In this document: one piece after another, positions 1 through 9,851 of the stretch
Numbering within the stretch: the stretch's first letter is position 1
Layout: the number at the start of each line of letters is the position of its first letter
Assembly: GCF_014204545.1 (NCBI RefSeq)
Contig: NZ_JACHLJ010000002.1
Location: 681,529-745,528 of the forward strand
Direction of reading: 5' to 3'
Source: Brevundimonas vesicularis
Lineage (GTDB): Bacteria > Pseudomonadota > Alphaproteobacteria > Caulobacterales > Caulobacteraceae
DNA length: 64,000 nt
The notes under the pieces: model-generated
Told to the model about the DNA's origin: nothing
What the model saw: only the letters and a program-made list of their open reading frames with translations
Databases searched by the model: none
Translations under genes and position numbers: made by a program

Positions 1-919
1 GGATCGGCCCGTTCCGCTCCAGCGGGGCCGACACGAAGTGGTCGTCCATCGCGGCGGCGCCCGCCAGCATCTTTTCGAACACGTCCCAGCCCAAGGCGAT
101 GCCGCACGACAGGCTGACCGCCGACCACAGCGAATAGCGCCCGCCGACCCAGTCCCGGAAGGCGAAGGTGCGGCCGCAGCCGAAGGCCGCCGCCTTGTCC
201 GGCGCCGCCGTCACCCCGATGAAGTGTTTCGTCATCCCCTCGGCCGGCAGCGACGCCGCCAGCCAGGCCTTCGCCGCCTCGGCGTTGGCCAGGGTTTCCT
301 GCGTCGTAAAGGTCTTGGACACGACCACCACCAGGGTGGTTTCGGGATTCAGGCCCGTTAGCGCCTCGGCCATGTCGCGCGGATCGATATTGGCGACGAA
401 GCGCAGGTCGATGGCCGGGTCCAGCGGGCGCAGCGCATCCCAGACCACGCGCGGCCCCAGGTCTGACCCGCCGATGCCGACATGAACGATCGCCTCGAAC
501 GTCTTGCCCGTCGCGCCCGCCTCGGCGCCCGACCGCACCGCATCGGCATAGGCCTTCATGTCCGCCCGCACGGCGTCCACCTCGGCCGAGACCGGCTCGC
601 CCAAGGCCTTGAAGTCGGCGCCCGGCGCAGCGCGCAGAGCCGGGTGCAGGACCGCCCGCCCCTCGGTCAGATTGACGGCCTCACCGGCGAACAGGGCCGC
701 GCGACGCCCTTCGACGCCGCTGGCGCGCGCCAAGTCCAGACAAGCGTCAAAGGCGGCTTTGGTCCAGCTTTGCTTCGACAGGTCGAGATAAAGGCCTGCC
801 GCCTCGACCGACATCCGCGCCAGCCGGTCGGGATCGGCGGCGAACTGATCCACGATCCGCGCGGAGGCGGCCTCGGCGGCGGCTTGGTCGAAGGCGGTCC
901 AGGCGGCGTCGCGGGTCAT
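1..919 (-). CDS. pgi: Glucose-6-phosphate isomerase, N-terminal part (runs off the window)
   Basis: Cytosolic enzyme that interconverts glucose-6-phosphate and fructose-6-phosphate. About 306 residues are visible from an ATG at 917-919; the C-terminal part lies before position 1. The sugar-phosphate isomerase fold signatures are present: GIGGSDLGP at residues 148-156, SKTFTTQET near 209 and VGGRYSLWS near 267, the last being the classic PGI signature. No frameshift is seen. It faces away from the next gene, with about 100 bases between them. The conserved active-site Glu/His/Lys of the C-terminal half cannot be checked. The family call is secure. Confidence 0.96.
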   Translation of the reverse strand, partial: MTRDAAWTAFDQAAAEAASARIVDQFAADPDRLARMSVEAAGLYLDLSKQSWTKAAFDACLDLARASGVEGRRAALFAGEAVNLTEGRAVLHPALRAAPGADFKALGEPVSAEVDAVRADMKAYADAVRSGAEAGATGKTFEAIVHVGIGGSDLGPRVVWDALRPLDPAIDLRFVANIDPRDMAEALTGLNPETTLVVVVSKTFTTQETLANAEAAKAWLAASLPAEGMTKHFIGVTAAPDKAAAFGCGRTFAFRDWVGGRYSLWSAVSLSCGIALGWDVFEKMLAGAAAMDDHFVSAPLERNGPI

Positions 920-1018
920 CGTCGTCTCCATCGGGAATGACAGGGTAAACACTCGTTTACGGCTGGGGCGTATTCAGGTTCAACGTCCCAGCGGACGCTG
1001 AAACAGGAAGTCACCTCC

Positions 1019-1495
1019 ATGTCCTGCGGCCTTGCTCTCACGATCGCCCTAGCGATGTCCAATCCCTCGGTGGCCCTGGCCGCCGAACGGCCGGCCGCCG
1101 CGCCCGGCGCGCCGGTCTCGGTGGCGGGCGAGCCGCTGTTCGCCGACATCATCTCGCGCTCGGCCAGCCTGAAGGCCGTGGTGGACGGTTGGGCCGCCGC
1201 CAAGGCCGCCGACGACGCCGCCTTCTTCACCAGCCAGGCCTTCACCGGCTTCAAGGCGCAGGCCGAACAGCTGGCCGCCCTGGACATGCAGGGCCATCTG
1301 ATCCTGAAGGAACGCGGCACCGACGGCGATCTGAAATGCATCCTGCGCGGCATTTCCGAAGACATGCCCAAGAAGGTTCAGGCCGTTCAGGCCGCCGCCA
1401 ACCCGGCCGAGCGCGCCACGGCCCTGTCGGAACTGTCCTATCTGCTGAACGACAACGTCGAAGTCATCACCGCCCCGCCCAAGCCGGAAGTCTGA
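1019..1495 (+). CDS. Small secreted protein of unknown function
   Basis: The 158-residue protein begins with a hydrophobic stretch ending in an Ala-rich cleavage-like site (VALAAE, near residue 22), so it is probably exported to the periplasm. The mature part is Ala-rich, mostly helical in composition, and has a single Cys near residue 106 (LKCIL). I recognise no catalytic motif. The ATG at 1019 is preceded by an AGGAAG-like ribosome site, and the coding frame is clean. It converges with recQ, with only 6 bases between the ends. Similar short secreted proteins are common in Caulobacterales, but I cannot name the family. Confidence 0.7.
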   Translation: MSCGLALTIALAMSNPSVALAAERPAAAPGAPVSVAGEPLFADIISRSASLKAVVDGWAAAKAADDAAFFTSQAFTGFKAQAEQLAALDMQGHLILKERGTDGDLKCILRGISEDMPKKVQAVQAAANPAERATALSELSYLLNDNVEVITAPPKPEV

Positions 1496-1501
1496 CGCCT
1501 T

Positions 1502-3343
1502 CTAAAGAGCGGCCAGCGCCTCCAGCACGCCCTTGCCGTAGCGATCCAGCTTGGACTGACCGACGCCGGAAATGGCGCCCAGACTGTTCAGGTCGCCCGG
1601 CTCGGCGTGGGCGATCTCGAGCAGCGTCCGGTCCTGGAAGATGACATAGGGCGGGACGTGCTGTTCCGAGGCGCGGTCGCGGCGCCAGGCGCGCAAGGCC
1701 TCGAACCGGGCGCGGACGTCCGCGTCCATCGTCTCCAGCGCCGCATTGCGCCCTTCGCCCGATCGGTCACGACGACGCGGGGCCGTATCGGCCCTCAAAG
1801 GCGCGCGACGCACCTCGATCTGGCGCTCGCCGCGATAGACGGCGCGCACCGCCTCGGGATCGCCCAGCCCGACCAGCGGCTTGCCGTCATTGGGATCCTC
1901 GGCCAGCAGACCTTCGAATAGAAGGTGATCGACAATCTCGCGCCAGCTGTTCAGCGAAATCTCGCGCCCGATGCCCCAGGTGGACAGTTGCTGCTCCCAC
2001 GGCTGCACATCCTTGGTGCGGGCGGTCAGGTGATCCACGACGCGGTTGCGCCCGAACCGGCCGCCCAGCCGCTGCACCGCCGCCAGCGCCTTCTGGGCCG
2101 GGACGGTCGCGTCATAAAGCTGGGGCGGGTCGCCGCAGATGTCGCAGACGCCGCAAGGCTGGGCGTCATGCTCGCCGAAGTATCGCCGCACGGCCTGGGC
2201 GCGGCAGACGGCGCCGTCCAGCATGGCGAACAGCTGACGCGTTTTGCGCACCTGGACCGATTTGACCTCCTCGGCCATCGGGCGGCTGTCCAGCCGACGC
2301 AAGGACCAGGCGATGTCGGACGGCCCATACAGGGTGATGCCCTCGGCCGGCTCGCCGTCGCGTCCGCCCCGGCCGATCTCCTGCCAATAGGCCTCCAGGC
2401 TGCCCGGCGGATCGGCGTGAATGACGAAGCGCACGTCGGCCTTGTCGACGCCCATGCCGAAGGCGATGGTCGCGACCATGACGGCGCCCTCCTCGGCCAA
2501 GAAGCGTTCCAGCCGGCGGTCGCGCTCTTTCGTGTCCATGCCGGCGTGATAGGCGATGGCGTTGGTCCCGGCGTCGCGCAGGGCCTGGGCCACGCGGTCG
2601 CAACCGTCGCGGCTGCCGCAATAGACCACGCCCGACTTGCCCCGCCGTTCGCGCACCAGTTCGATAACCCGAGCATCGGTCTTGGCCCGAGACGCGCTCT
2701 CCTTGCGCTCGGCCGACAACTGCAGGTTCGGACGCGCGAAACTGTCGACGAAGACCGTCGCCTCTTCCAGCCTCAGCGAGCGCAGGATGTCGTCGCGGGT
2801 GCGGGCGTCGGCGGTCGCCGTCACCGCGATGCGGGGCACGTCGGGGAACCGCTCGGCCAGCAGGCCCAGGTTGCGATAGTCGGGGCGGAAGTCGTGACCC
2901 CATTGCGAGACGCAGTGCGCCTCGTCGATGGCGATCAGGCTCAGCGGCAGTTCCGCCAGCCGATCCATCATGGCGCCCGCCGCCAAACCTTCGGGCGAGA
3001 CATAGAGCAGGTCCAGCTCCCCCGACCGCGCCGCCGCCCAGATGGCCGAACGCTCGTCCAACGACACGCCGGAGTCCAGCCGCGCCGCCGCGACGCCCTG
3101 CTGCTTCAACGCCTCGACCTGATCGGTCATCAGGGCGATCAGGGGGGACACCACCAGCCCCAGTCCGGGGCGCAGGATGGCCGGGATCTGATAGCATACG
3201 CTCTTGCCGCCGCCGGTCGGCAGGACCGCCAGCACATCGCCGCCCGACAGGATCTGCTCGACCACCCGCCCTTGCAGCCCCCGGAAGTCGGCGTGACCCC
3301 AGACGCGCGCCAACAACGCCCGCGCGTCGTTCAGGTCAGGCAT
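1502..3343 (-). CDS. recQ: ATP-dependent DNA helicase RecQ
   Basis: Superfamily 2 3'-5' DNA helicase used in recombinational repair and replication-fork processing. From the ATG at 3343 it has 613 residues. Walker A TGGGKS is at residues 43-48, the DEAH box reads DEAHC near 140, and the helicase C-terminal lobe has the QxxGRGGRDG motif. A zinc-binding RecQ-Ct segment follows (C...QPCGVCDIC), and the end matches an HRDC domain. An in-frame GTG at 3394 and an ATG at 3379 give 17 or 12 extra residues. I prefer 3343 because the family normally starts just before the first helicase helix. The family call is certain; the start is not. Confidence 0.95.
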   Translation of the reverse strand: MPDLNDARALLARVWGHADFRGLQGRVVEQILSGGDVLAVLPTGGGKSVCYQIPAILRPGLGLVVSPLIALMTDQVEALKQQGVAAARLDSGVSLDERSAIWAAARSGELDLLYVSPEGLAAGAMMDRLAELPLSLIAIDEAHCVSQWGHDFRPDYRNLGLLAERFPDVPRIAVTATADARTRDDILRSLRLEEATVFVDSFARPNLQLSAERKESASRAKTDARVIELVRERRGKSGVVYCGSRDGCDRVAQALRDAGTNAIAYHAGMDTKERDRRLERFLAEEGAVMVATIAFGMGVDKADVRFVIHADPPGSLEAYWQEIGRGGRDGEPAEGITLYGPSDIAWSLRRLDSRPMAEEVKSVQVRKTRQLFAMLDGAVCRAQAVRRYFGEHDAQPCGVCDICGDPPQLYDATVPAQKALAAVQRLGGRFGRNRVVDHLTARTKDVQPWEQQLSTWGIGREISLNSWREIVDHLLFEGLLAEDPNDGKPLVGLGDPEAVRAVYRGERQIEVRRAPLRADTAPRRRDRSGEGRNAALETMDADVRARFEALRAWRRDRASEQHVPPYVIFQDRTLLEIAHAEPGDLNSLGAISGVGQSKLDRYGKGVLEALAAL

Positions 3344-3464
3344 ATCGGTCGAGGAAAACTGGGGGCGCGTGGCCGGCATCCTTAAGCTGTGCACTCTTTG
3401 TTCCCGAACAGAAGGCGCCGCTGGCCGCGATGGCGACCGGCGACGACATCATAGGGGGAAGGTT

Positions 3465-4442
3465 TTAGTGGGCGGGCGCTTCGGCGAACTGGCCGCCGAC
3501 GCGGTAGCGCCACAGATAGGACGGGGCGATCGCCGCCATGCCGGCCGGATGGTCGATGCCCAGATCGCTGAGGCCGAGCGCATCTGCGGCGACCACATTG
3601 TCCTTTTCCAGCATCAGCACCTGGTCGCGCGTCAGCGGCGGGGTCAGGCCGACGAACCGGCTCAGTTGCAGCACCGAACCCAGGGGCTTGGCGACGATGA
3701 AGGGCACCGAAACCAGCATCCGGTCGCGCCCCGTCTCACGACGCACCAGCTCCAGCACCTCGCGGAAGGTGTACAGGCTCGGCCCGCCCAGTTCGAAGGT
3801 CCGGCCCGCCGCATCGACGCGGGTCACGCCGCGCGCAATGGCCTCGGCGACATCGCCGACATAGACCGGCTGGAACCGGGTCTCGCCGCCGCCGATCAGC
3901 GGCAGGGCCGGCGCCATCGTCGCCATGGCGGCGAAGCGATTGAGGAAGCTGTCGCCCGCGCCGAACACCAGCGACGGACGCAGGATCACCGCATCCGGAT
4001 AGACGGCGCGAACGGCCGCCTCGGCCTGGGCCTTGGTGCGACCATAGGCCGAAGGGCTGGCGGCGTCGGCGCCGATGGCCGAGATCTGGACCAGGCGCTG
4101 AACGCCCGCCGCCTTTGCGGCCTCTGCGATGGTCTTGGCCGCCTCGGTGTGAACGGCGTCGAAACCGCGCTTGCCGCCTGCGTCATGCAGCACGCCGACC
4201 AGATTGACGACGGCGTCCGCGCCGCGCACGGCCTGCGCCACATCCGTCGGGTTGGTGATGTCGCAGCGCATGAACTGGATCTGGCCGGGATCGCCCAGCG
4301 GCTGGATTTCGATCGCCAGGACCGGGTTGCGCACGGCGACCCGAATGCGCCAGCCGCGACGCGCCAGGGCGCGCACCGCCTGCGACCCGATAAAGCCCGA
4401 ACCTCCAAAGAGGGTCACGACGCCGGGGGCGAGGTCAGCCAT
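3465..4442 (-). CDS. NDUFA9-like NAD(P)-binding reductase (complex I accessory subunit family)
   Basis: A 325-residue atypical short-chain dehydrogenase. The N-terminal Rossmann fold carries GGSGFIGS at residues 13-20, followed by a DAVVNLVG nucleotide-binding strand and a YGRTKAQAE segment where SDR enzymes keep the catalytic Tyr-Lys. In alphaproteobacteria and mitochondria this family (NDUFA9) associates with respiratory complex I, or acts in quinone-linked chemistry. The local context does not settle which. The ATG at 4442 is chosen because GGAGCTTTCCCC lies just upstream; the longer open frame to 4502 lacks a good ribosome site. Confidence 0.85.
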   Translation of the reverse strand: MADLAPGVVTLFGGSGFIGSQAVRALARRGWRIRVAVRNPVLAIEIQPLGDPGQIQFMRCDITNPTDVAQAVRGADAVVNLVGVLHDAGGKRGFDAVHTEAAKTIAEAAKAAGVQRLVQISAIGADAASPSAYGRTKAQAEAAVRAVYPDAVILRPSLVFGAGDSFLNRFAAMATMAPALPLIGGGETRFQPVYVGDVAEAIARGVTRVDAAGRTFELGGPSLYTFREVLELVRRETGRDRMLVSVPFIVAKPLGSVLQLSRFVGLTPPLTRDQVLMLEKDNVVAADALGLSDLGIDHPAGMAAIAPSYLWRYRVGGQFAEAPAH

Positions 4443-4557
4443 GGGGAAAGCTCCAGTCGAAATCCGTTTCGGCGGGATAGACGATAGGGCGCCGCACCGC
4501 AACGCGGGCCTTCACGGTCACGCTGGCGTTCGACGCGCGGCCGCCCATCTGAGGCGG

Positions 4558-4989
4558 ATGAAGCTTTTCACCATTGGCTACGAGGGCGCGACCCAGGCCG
4601 ACGTCATCGCGCGGCTGAAGACGGCCGGCGTGCACACCCTGGTCGATGTCCGCGCCGTCGCCGCATCCCGCCGCGCCGGCTTTTCCAAGACGATCCTGGG
4701 CGAAAGCCTGAAGGCCGAAGGGATCGACTATGTCCACCTGCGCGGGCTGGGCACGCCCAAGGCCGGACGTGAAGCGGCGCGCAAGGGCCGTGTCGACGAG
4801 ATGCGCGCCATCTTCGCCGATCACCTGGCCGAGCCCCAGGCGCAGATCGAGTATGAGCGGCTGAAGGCGCTGGCGGCCGACAAACCCGTCGCCCTGCTGT
4901 GCTTCGAGGCCGACCACGCCGGCTGCCACCGCGCCGTCCTGGCGGAACGACTGTCGGCGGAAACCGGCGTGGCGGTCGTGGACCTCTAG
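4558..4989 (+). CDS. DUF488 domain protein
   Basis: A 143-residue protein matching the DUF488 family from start to end. The N-terminus is MKLFTIGYEGA, followed by the LVDVRAVAASR motif (residues 28-38) and a C-terminal VALLCFEADHAGCHR motif (residues 121-135) with the family's conserved Cys/His residues. The biochemical role of DUF488 proteins is not established. The gene lies divergent from the NDUFA9-like gene (about 115 bases apart) and converges with the aminopeptidase gene, leaving 2 bases between the stops. The ATG at 4558 is used; the longer open frame upstream overlaps the neighbour and has no family similarity. Confidence 0.85.
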   Translation: MKLFTIGYEGATQADVIARLKTAGVHTLVDVRAVAASRRAGFSKTILGESLKAEGIDYVHLRGLGTPKAGREAARKGRVDEMRAIFADHLAEPQAQIEYERLKALAADKPVALLCFEADHAGCHRAVLAERLSAETGVAVVDL

Positions 4990-4991
4990 CC

Positions 4992-6959
4992 TTACGGCCG
5001 TCCGACCAGCTGATCGACCGAACCGCTGGTGACCGGGTGATACAGCGGCCGGGCCTCGGCGTAGATGCGCCGCGCATTACCCCGACCCCAGTCGCCCTCG
5101 TTCCACAGGGTCTGGAACAGCGGCAGGACGAACTTGCGACGGCCCTGGCTGGTCAGGAACTTCTCGGCCGTGGCGACCGACGGCTGATAGCGATGGGCCA
5201 GGGCGATCTGCAGCCAGGCGAAGGTCAGTTCGGCGTTGCCTTCGTTCGCCAGGTTCAGCGTCCGCTCCAGATCGGCCAGCTGCGCATTTGTCAGCCAGTC
5301 GGCGCCCGTCCGCAGACCCTCGGGACGCCAGCCCAGGAAGCGCTGGCGCTGCTGGGTGTTCCAGTCCGACCACGGAATGGCCGAGGCCGGTCCCTTGTCC
5401 TTGAAGAAGGCGACGGCGGCCGCATCCACCGGCTCAAAGGCGTGAGACACCGGCGCCACGGCGTTGGACGGCAGGCCGGGCTGATAAACCCAGGCGTCCA
5501 TCTGCAACTGGCTTTCCAGCGCCGCGTCGCCCTTGATCAGGTTGTCGCGGATGTCCTCAAGGAACATGGCCGTGGTCATCGGACGATAGGCGTTGCGGTC
5601 GAAATAGCCGCGCAGCCAGGCGTCGAACCGATCCCGTCCGACGGTGCGTTCGATGGTCCGCAGGAACAGGGCGCCCTTCTCATAGGCGATGTCGTTCATA
5701 CCGTCGTCGGGATCGCGGCCCTTCAAATCCAGATGCAGGCGGGTGTCCGCCGCTGGCAGGGACTTCAGCGTGTCCTGAAGGCTGTCCCAGCCCAACACCT
5801 GCTCCTGCATGGCGCGGTCATGGCCATAGACCGACTCCATGATCCGGTTCTCGAAATATACGGTGAAGCCCTCGTTCAGCCAGAAGTCGTTCCAGGTCGC
5901 ATTGGTGACCAGATTGCCCGACCAGGAGTGCGCCAGCTCGTGCGCGACCAGCGACACCAGCGAGCGATCGCCGGCGATGATGGTCGGGGTGGCGAAGGTC
6001 AGCTTCGGGTTCTCCATCCCGCCGAACGGGAAGGAGGGCGGCAGGACCAAGAGGTCGTAGCGGCCCCAGCGATAGGGGCCGTACAGCTTCTCGGCCGCCG
6101 TCACCATCTGGGCGGTCGGCTCCAGTTCCCATTGGGCGGCCCGCAGGCGGCTGGGCTCGGTCCAGACCCCGGTGCGGCCGTCGAACGGTGCAAAGGCGAT
6201 GTCGCCGACGCCCAGCGCGATCAGATAGGGCGGGATCGGATTGTCCATCCGGAAGCGCCAGGTCTTCATCCCGCCCCCTTCAGAATGGGGTGCGGCCCGC
6301 TCGCCGTTCGGCGTCAGATGATCGGCGCTCATGACCACTGTCAGGTCTTCGGGCGCGGTGATGCGGGCCGAATAGGTCTGGCGGATGCCGGGGCTGTCCT
6401 GGGTCGGCACCCAGGTGCGGGTCAGGATCGCCTGGCCTTGGCTGAACAGATAGGGCTTTTGTCCGCCCGCCGTCTGGCTGGGATTCAGCCATTGAAGCGC
6501 CGCCGCGTTCGGGCGGGTGGAATAGCGGATGGTGATCTTGCGCCGCTCATTGGCTGCGAAGGCCGGAAAATAGACCGTCAGCGGCTGGCCCAGGACGGCG
6601 TCATTGTCGCCGACGACATAGCGCAGCGGCTGACCCGCCGCGTCGCGCACGTCCTGAATGTCCAGGTCGCGAATATCCAGCACGATCTCGTTGGCGCCCG
6701 GGATCGCCAGGATGTCCAGGGTCGCCGTGCCCGCCAGGGTCTTGGCGTTGAAGTCGGCGGTCAGGTCCAGGGCCACATCGACCACGCGGGCGATCTCGGG
6801 GCGGGCATGGGTGTGGACGTCCACCGCTTCGGGACCGGGCGCCGGGGCGATGGCGGGCGGGGTCATGGCCGACCCTCCCGTCGTGGTGGAGCAGGCGCTC
6901 AGACCCATGGCGGCGGCCAGGGCGAGGGCGGAGACGAGACCGAGCGCTTTGCGCGTCAT
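4992..6959 (-). CDS. M1 family zinc aminopeptidase, lipoprotein
   Basis: A 655-residue envelope peptidase of the gluzincin M1 family, closest to the leukotriene-A4-hydrolase/aminopeptidase B branch. The start at 6959 has AGGAAAACC upstream and gives a signal peptide ending in a lipobox-like LSAC, so a lipid-anchored periplasmic protein is likely. The substrate loop GGMEN is at 313-317. The zinc site HELAH is at 340-344 and the third ligand lies in NEGF (Glu 363), exactly the HEXXH-X18-E spacing. The C-terminal helical domain is of the Leuk-A4-hydro-C type. It probably trims N-terminal residues from imported peptides; the precise substrate is unknown. Confidence 0.93.
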   Translation of the reverse strand: MTRKALGLVSALALAAAMGLSACSTTTGGSAMTPPAIAPAPGPEAVDVHTHARPEIARVVDVALDLTADFNAKTLAGTATLDILAIPGANEIVLDIRDLDIQDVRDAAGQPLRYVVGDNDAVLGQPLTVYFPAFAANERRKITIRYSTRPNAAALQWLNPSQTAGGQKPYLFSQGQAILTRTWVPTQDSPGIRQTYSARITAPEDLTVVMSADHLTPNGERAAPHSEGGGMKTWRFRMDNPIPPYLIALGVGDIAFAPFDGRTGVWTEPSRLRAAQWELEPTAQMVTAAEKLYGPYRWGRYDLLVLPPSFPFGGMENPKLTFATPTIIAGDRSLVSLVAHELAHSWSGNLVTNATWNDFWLNEGFTVYFENRIMESVYGHDRAMQEQVLGWDSLQDTLKSLPAADTRLHLDLKGRDPDDGMNDIAYEKGALFLRTIERTVGRDRFDAWLRGYFDRNAYRPMTTAMFLEDIRDNLIKGDAALESQLQMDAWVYQPGLPSNAVAPVSHAFEPVDAAAVAFFKDKGPASAIPWSDWNTQQRQRFLGWRPEGLRTGADWLTNAQLADLERTLNLANEGNAELTFAWLQIALAHRYQPSVATAEKFLTSQGRRKFVLPLFQTLWNEGDWGRGNARRIYAEARPLYHPVTSGSVDQLVGRP

Positions 6960-7021
6960 CGAGGTTTTCCTGGGCTGATCTTGACGATTGGCCCGGAGAA
7001 CGCGCGGAAACGCGAAAAAGA

Positions 7022-8272
7022 TCAAGCCTTGGCGGCGACCGGCGCGTGATGGGCCCGGAACAGCCGTCCCCGCTCGGCGAACAGCACCCAACCCAGGGCG
7101 ATCAGGCCGAAGACGGTGAAGCCGACCGACATCGGAATGGTCGTGCCATTGAACTGTTGGCCCACCGCAAAGCCCAGCAGCGAGCCGACGATGGTGGAGA
7201 TGAAGCCCTGGATCGACGCCGCCGTGCCCGCGATCTTGCCCATCGTCTCCATCGCCATCGATCCGAAATTGCCCGCGATCAGGCCGAAACAGAACATGGT
7301 CAGGGTCTGCAGCACCGCAAAGGTCCAGATCGATTCATGACCGCTGATCGCCACCCCCGCATGAATGGCGGCGATGCTGGTGAAGCCGATCAGAGCGGTG
7401 TGCGAAATCTTGCGTGAGCCCAGCTTCACCACCAGCCGCGCATTGACGATCGAGGCCACGGCGATGCCGCCCGCGATCAGCGCGAACACGGCCGGAAACG
7501 CCGCCTCGGCGTGGAAAACGTCGGCGAAGATTTGCTGCGACGAGTTGATGAAGCCGAACAGGGCCCCGGTGATCGCCGTCATGGCCAGGGTGTAGCCGAC
7601 GGCCGTGCGGTCGGTCAGGGCGATCTTGTAGGCTGCGGTCAGCCGCTTGACCTGGATCGGCAGCCGATCCTCGGGCTTCAGCGTCTCGGGCAGACGCAAC
7701 GACGCCCACACCATCAGGCCGACCCCGATCAGGCCCAGCCCGGCGAAGATCCAGCGCCACGGTCCCACCAGCATGATCAATTGTCCCAGCGACGGCGCCA
7801 GGATCGGCACGCCCAGGAAGACCAGGAAGCTGAACGACATGACCCGCGCCACGGTGCGCCCCTCGTAACGATCCCGCACGATCGAGACGGCCAGCACGCG
7901 GGTGCAGGCGCTGCCCAGACCCTGGCCGACACGGGCCATGATCAGCGTCTCGAAGGTCGGCGCCAGGGTCGCCAGCAGGCTGAACATCACATAGACGCCG
8001 ACGCCGAACAGCAGGACGGGCTTTCGGCCGAACCGATCCGCCAACGGACCGTAGAACAGCTGCGCCCCGCCGAAGCCCAGCAGATAGGCCGTCACCACCC
8101 ATTGTCGGTCGTTGTCGGTCGCCACGTTCAGGTCGGAGCCGATGTGCGGCAGGGCTGGCAGCATGGAATCGATCGCCAGCGCATTCAGCGCCATCATCAG
8201 GGCGATGAGGCAGACGAACTCGACGAAGCCGAGCTCCTTCTTGGCGGGCGCTGACGCAAGGGAAGAAGACAT
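7022..8272 (-). CDS. Bcr/CflA-type multidrug efflux MFS transporter
   Basis: A 416-residue inner-membrane protein with twelve hydrophobic segments. The Drug:H+ antiporter signature is clear: DSMLPALPHI in the first helix (motif D1 region), GPLADRFGRKPVL (motif A) after helix 2, and GQGLGSACTRVLAVSIVRDRY around helices 4-5, typical of Bcr/CflA transporters. It should export small drugs or metabolites using the proton gradient. Start choice is uncertain: ATG at 8272 is used here, and a GTG at 8293 would add seven residues. The stop lies 62 bases upstream of the aminopeptidase start on the same strand, so co-transcription is possible. Confidence 0.92.
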   Translation of the reverse strand: MSSSLASAPAKKELGFVEFVCLIALMMALNALAIDSMLPALPHIGSDLNVATDNDRQWVVTAYLLGFGGAQLFYGPLADRFGRKPVLLFGVGVYVMFSLLATLAPTFETLIMARVGQGLGSACTRVLAVSIVRDRYEGRTVARVMSFSFLVFLGVPILAPSLGQLIMLVGPWRWIFAGLGLIGVGLMVWASLRLPETLKPEDRLPIQVKRLTAAYKIALTDRTAVGYTLAMTAITGALFGFINSSQQIFADVFHAEAAFPAVFALIAGGIAVASIVNARLVVKLGSRKISHTALIGFTSIAAIHAGVAISGHESIWTFAVLQTLTMFCFGLIAGNFGSMAMETMGKIAGTAASIQGFISTIVGSLLGFAVGQQFNGTTIPMSVGFTVFGLIALGWVLFAERGRLFRAHHAPVAAKA

Positions 8273-8400
8273 CCGGGCCAGATGCGCCGTCACGCCCCGA
8301 TCCGCAACCGCACGCCCGTCATAAATTGCTGCAATGCAGCGAAATCGGGTTTGAACGGGCGGCGCCTCGCCAAAGCCGCGAAGCTTCGCTAGAGGAAGTC

Positions 8401-9846
8401 ATGACAGAACAGATGACAGCACAGGCGGCGCTGGACCGCCTCGAAACCCTCTACACCCAATCCGTGACCAACCTGCGCGACGCCGTGCGGGATTTCGTCA
8501 ATACCGGCGCGCGGCCCGATCCGGTCAAGCGCGCCGAAGGGGTGTTCGCCTATCCCGAACTTCGCATCCGCTGGGACGGGGATCGCCCCCAGGACCTGGA
8601 GCCGCGCGCCTATGCCCGGCTGTCGAAACAGGGAACCTACGCCACCACCATCACGCGCCCGGATCTGTTCCGCCCCTATCTGACCGAACAGCTGGGCCTG
8701 CTGGAGCAGGAATATAATGCGACCTTCGAGGTCGGCGTCTCGCGCCAGGAAATTCCCTTCCCCTACGTGACGGACGGGCTGGAAGTCGCGCTGGACCGGT
8801 CGATGACGGCGGCTCTTGCGCGCTGGTTCCCGACTACAGACCTGGCCCATATCGGCGACGAGATCGCCGATGGCCTGTTCGAAATGGGCGGCGACTTCCC
8901 CCTGTCGCACTTCGACGGTCTGCGGACCGACTTCTCGCTGGCGCGGCTGAAACACTACACCGGCACGCCGGTGGACGACGTTCAGTCCTATGTCCTGTTC
9001 ACCAACTACAATCGCTATGTCGATGAGTTCGTGCGCTGGGCCATCGAGCAGCTTCGGACGCCCGGCTCGCCGTATCAGACCCTGTCCTGCGCCGGCGGCG
9101 TGATCATCACGCGCGACACGCCCAATCCCGAGGCGGCGATCAGCGACACGGCGTGGAAGAAGCACCAGATGCCGGCCTATCACCTGACGGCACCGGGCCA
9201 TAAGGGCGTGACCCTGGTCAACATCGGCGTCGGTCCGTCCAACGCCAAGACGATCACGGATCACCTGGCCGTCACCCGCCCGCACGTTTGGCTGATGATC
9301 GGTCACTGCGGCGGTCTGCGCGCCAGCCAGACCATCGGCGACTATGTGCTGGCCCACGCCTATCTGCGCGACGACCATGTGCTGGACGCGGTGCTGCCGC
9401 CCGACATTCCGATCCCCTCGATCGCCGAGGTTCAACGCGCGCTCTATGACGCCACCAAGTCGGTCAGCGGCATGCCGGGTGACGAGGTCAAGCTGCGCCT
9501 GCGCACCGGCACCGTCGTCACCACCGACGACCGGAACTGGGAGCTGCGCTATTCCAAGTCGGCCCTGCGCTTCAACCAAAGCCGCGCCGTCGCCATCGAT
9601 ATGGAAAGCGCCACCATCGCAGCCCAGGGCTATCGCTTCCGCGTGCCTTACGGGACGCTGCTTTGCGTGTCGGACAAGCCGCTGCACGGCGAGATCAAAC
9701 TGCCGGGTCAGGCCAATCGCTTCTACGAAGGCTCGATCTCCGAACACCTGCAGATCGGCATTCAGGCGGTCGACCTGATGCGCAGCGAAGGCTCCAAGCT
9801 GCACTCACGCAAACTGCGCGCCTTCGACGAGCCGCCGTTCCGGTAA
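8401..9846 (+). CDS. amn: AMP nucleosidase
   Basis: Cytosolic enzyme hydrolysing AMP to adenine and ribose-5-phosphate, part of adenylate-pool control. At 481 residues it has the normal family length: an N-terminal regulatory domain, then a nucleoside-phosphorylase-like catalytic domain with GHCGGLR, DYVLAHAY and the late VAIDMESATIAAQGY segment containing the conserved Glu. The ATG at 8401 sits 3 bases after GAGGAAG, a strong ribosome site, so the 25-codon upstream extension is discarded. It is divergent from the efflux pump gene and convergent with the metallophosphoesterase gene, and is followed by a strong hairpin at 9852-9888. Confidence 0.95.
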   Translation: MTEQMTAQAALDRLETLYTQSVTNLRDAVRDFVNTGARPDPVKRAEGVFAYPELRIRWDGDRPQDLEPRAYARLSKQGTYATTITRPDLFRPYLTEQLGLLEQEYNATFEVGVSRQEIPFPYVTDGLEVALDRSMTAALARWFPTTDLAHIGDEIADGLFEMGGDFPLSHFDGLRTDFSLARLKHYTGTPVDDVQSYVLFTNYNRYVDEFVRWAIEQLRTPGSPYQTLSCAGGVIITRDTPNPEAAISDTAWKKHQMPAYHLTAPGHKGVTLVNIGVGPSNAKTITDHLAVTRPHVWLMIGHCGGLRASQTIGDYVLAHAYLRDDHVLDAVLPPDIPIPSIAEVQRALYDATKSVSGMPGDEVKLRLRTGTVVTTDDRNWELRYSKSALRFNQSRAVAIDMESATIAAQGYRFRVPYGTLLCVSDKPLHGEIKLPGQANRFYEGSISEHLQIGIQAVDLMRSEGSKLHSRKLRAFDEPPFR

Positions 9847-9851
9847 TCCAA

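Noticed and set aside
4899..7049. A 716-codon open frame on the plus strand
   Set aside because: It is antisense to the M1 aminopeptidase, whose motifs are unmistakable; its translation is Gly/Arg/Gln-rich with no domain, typical of shadow frames in high-G+C DNA.
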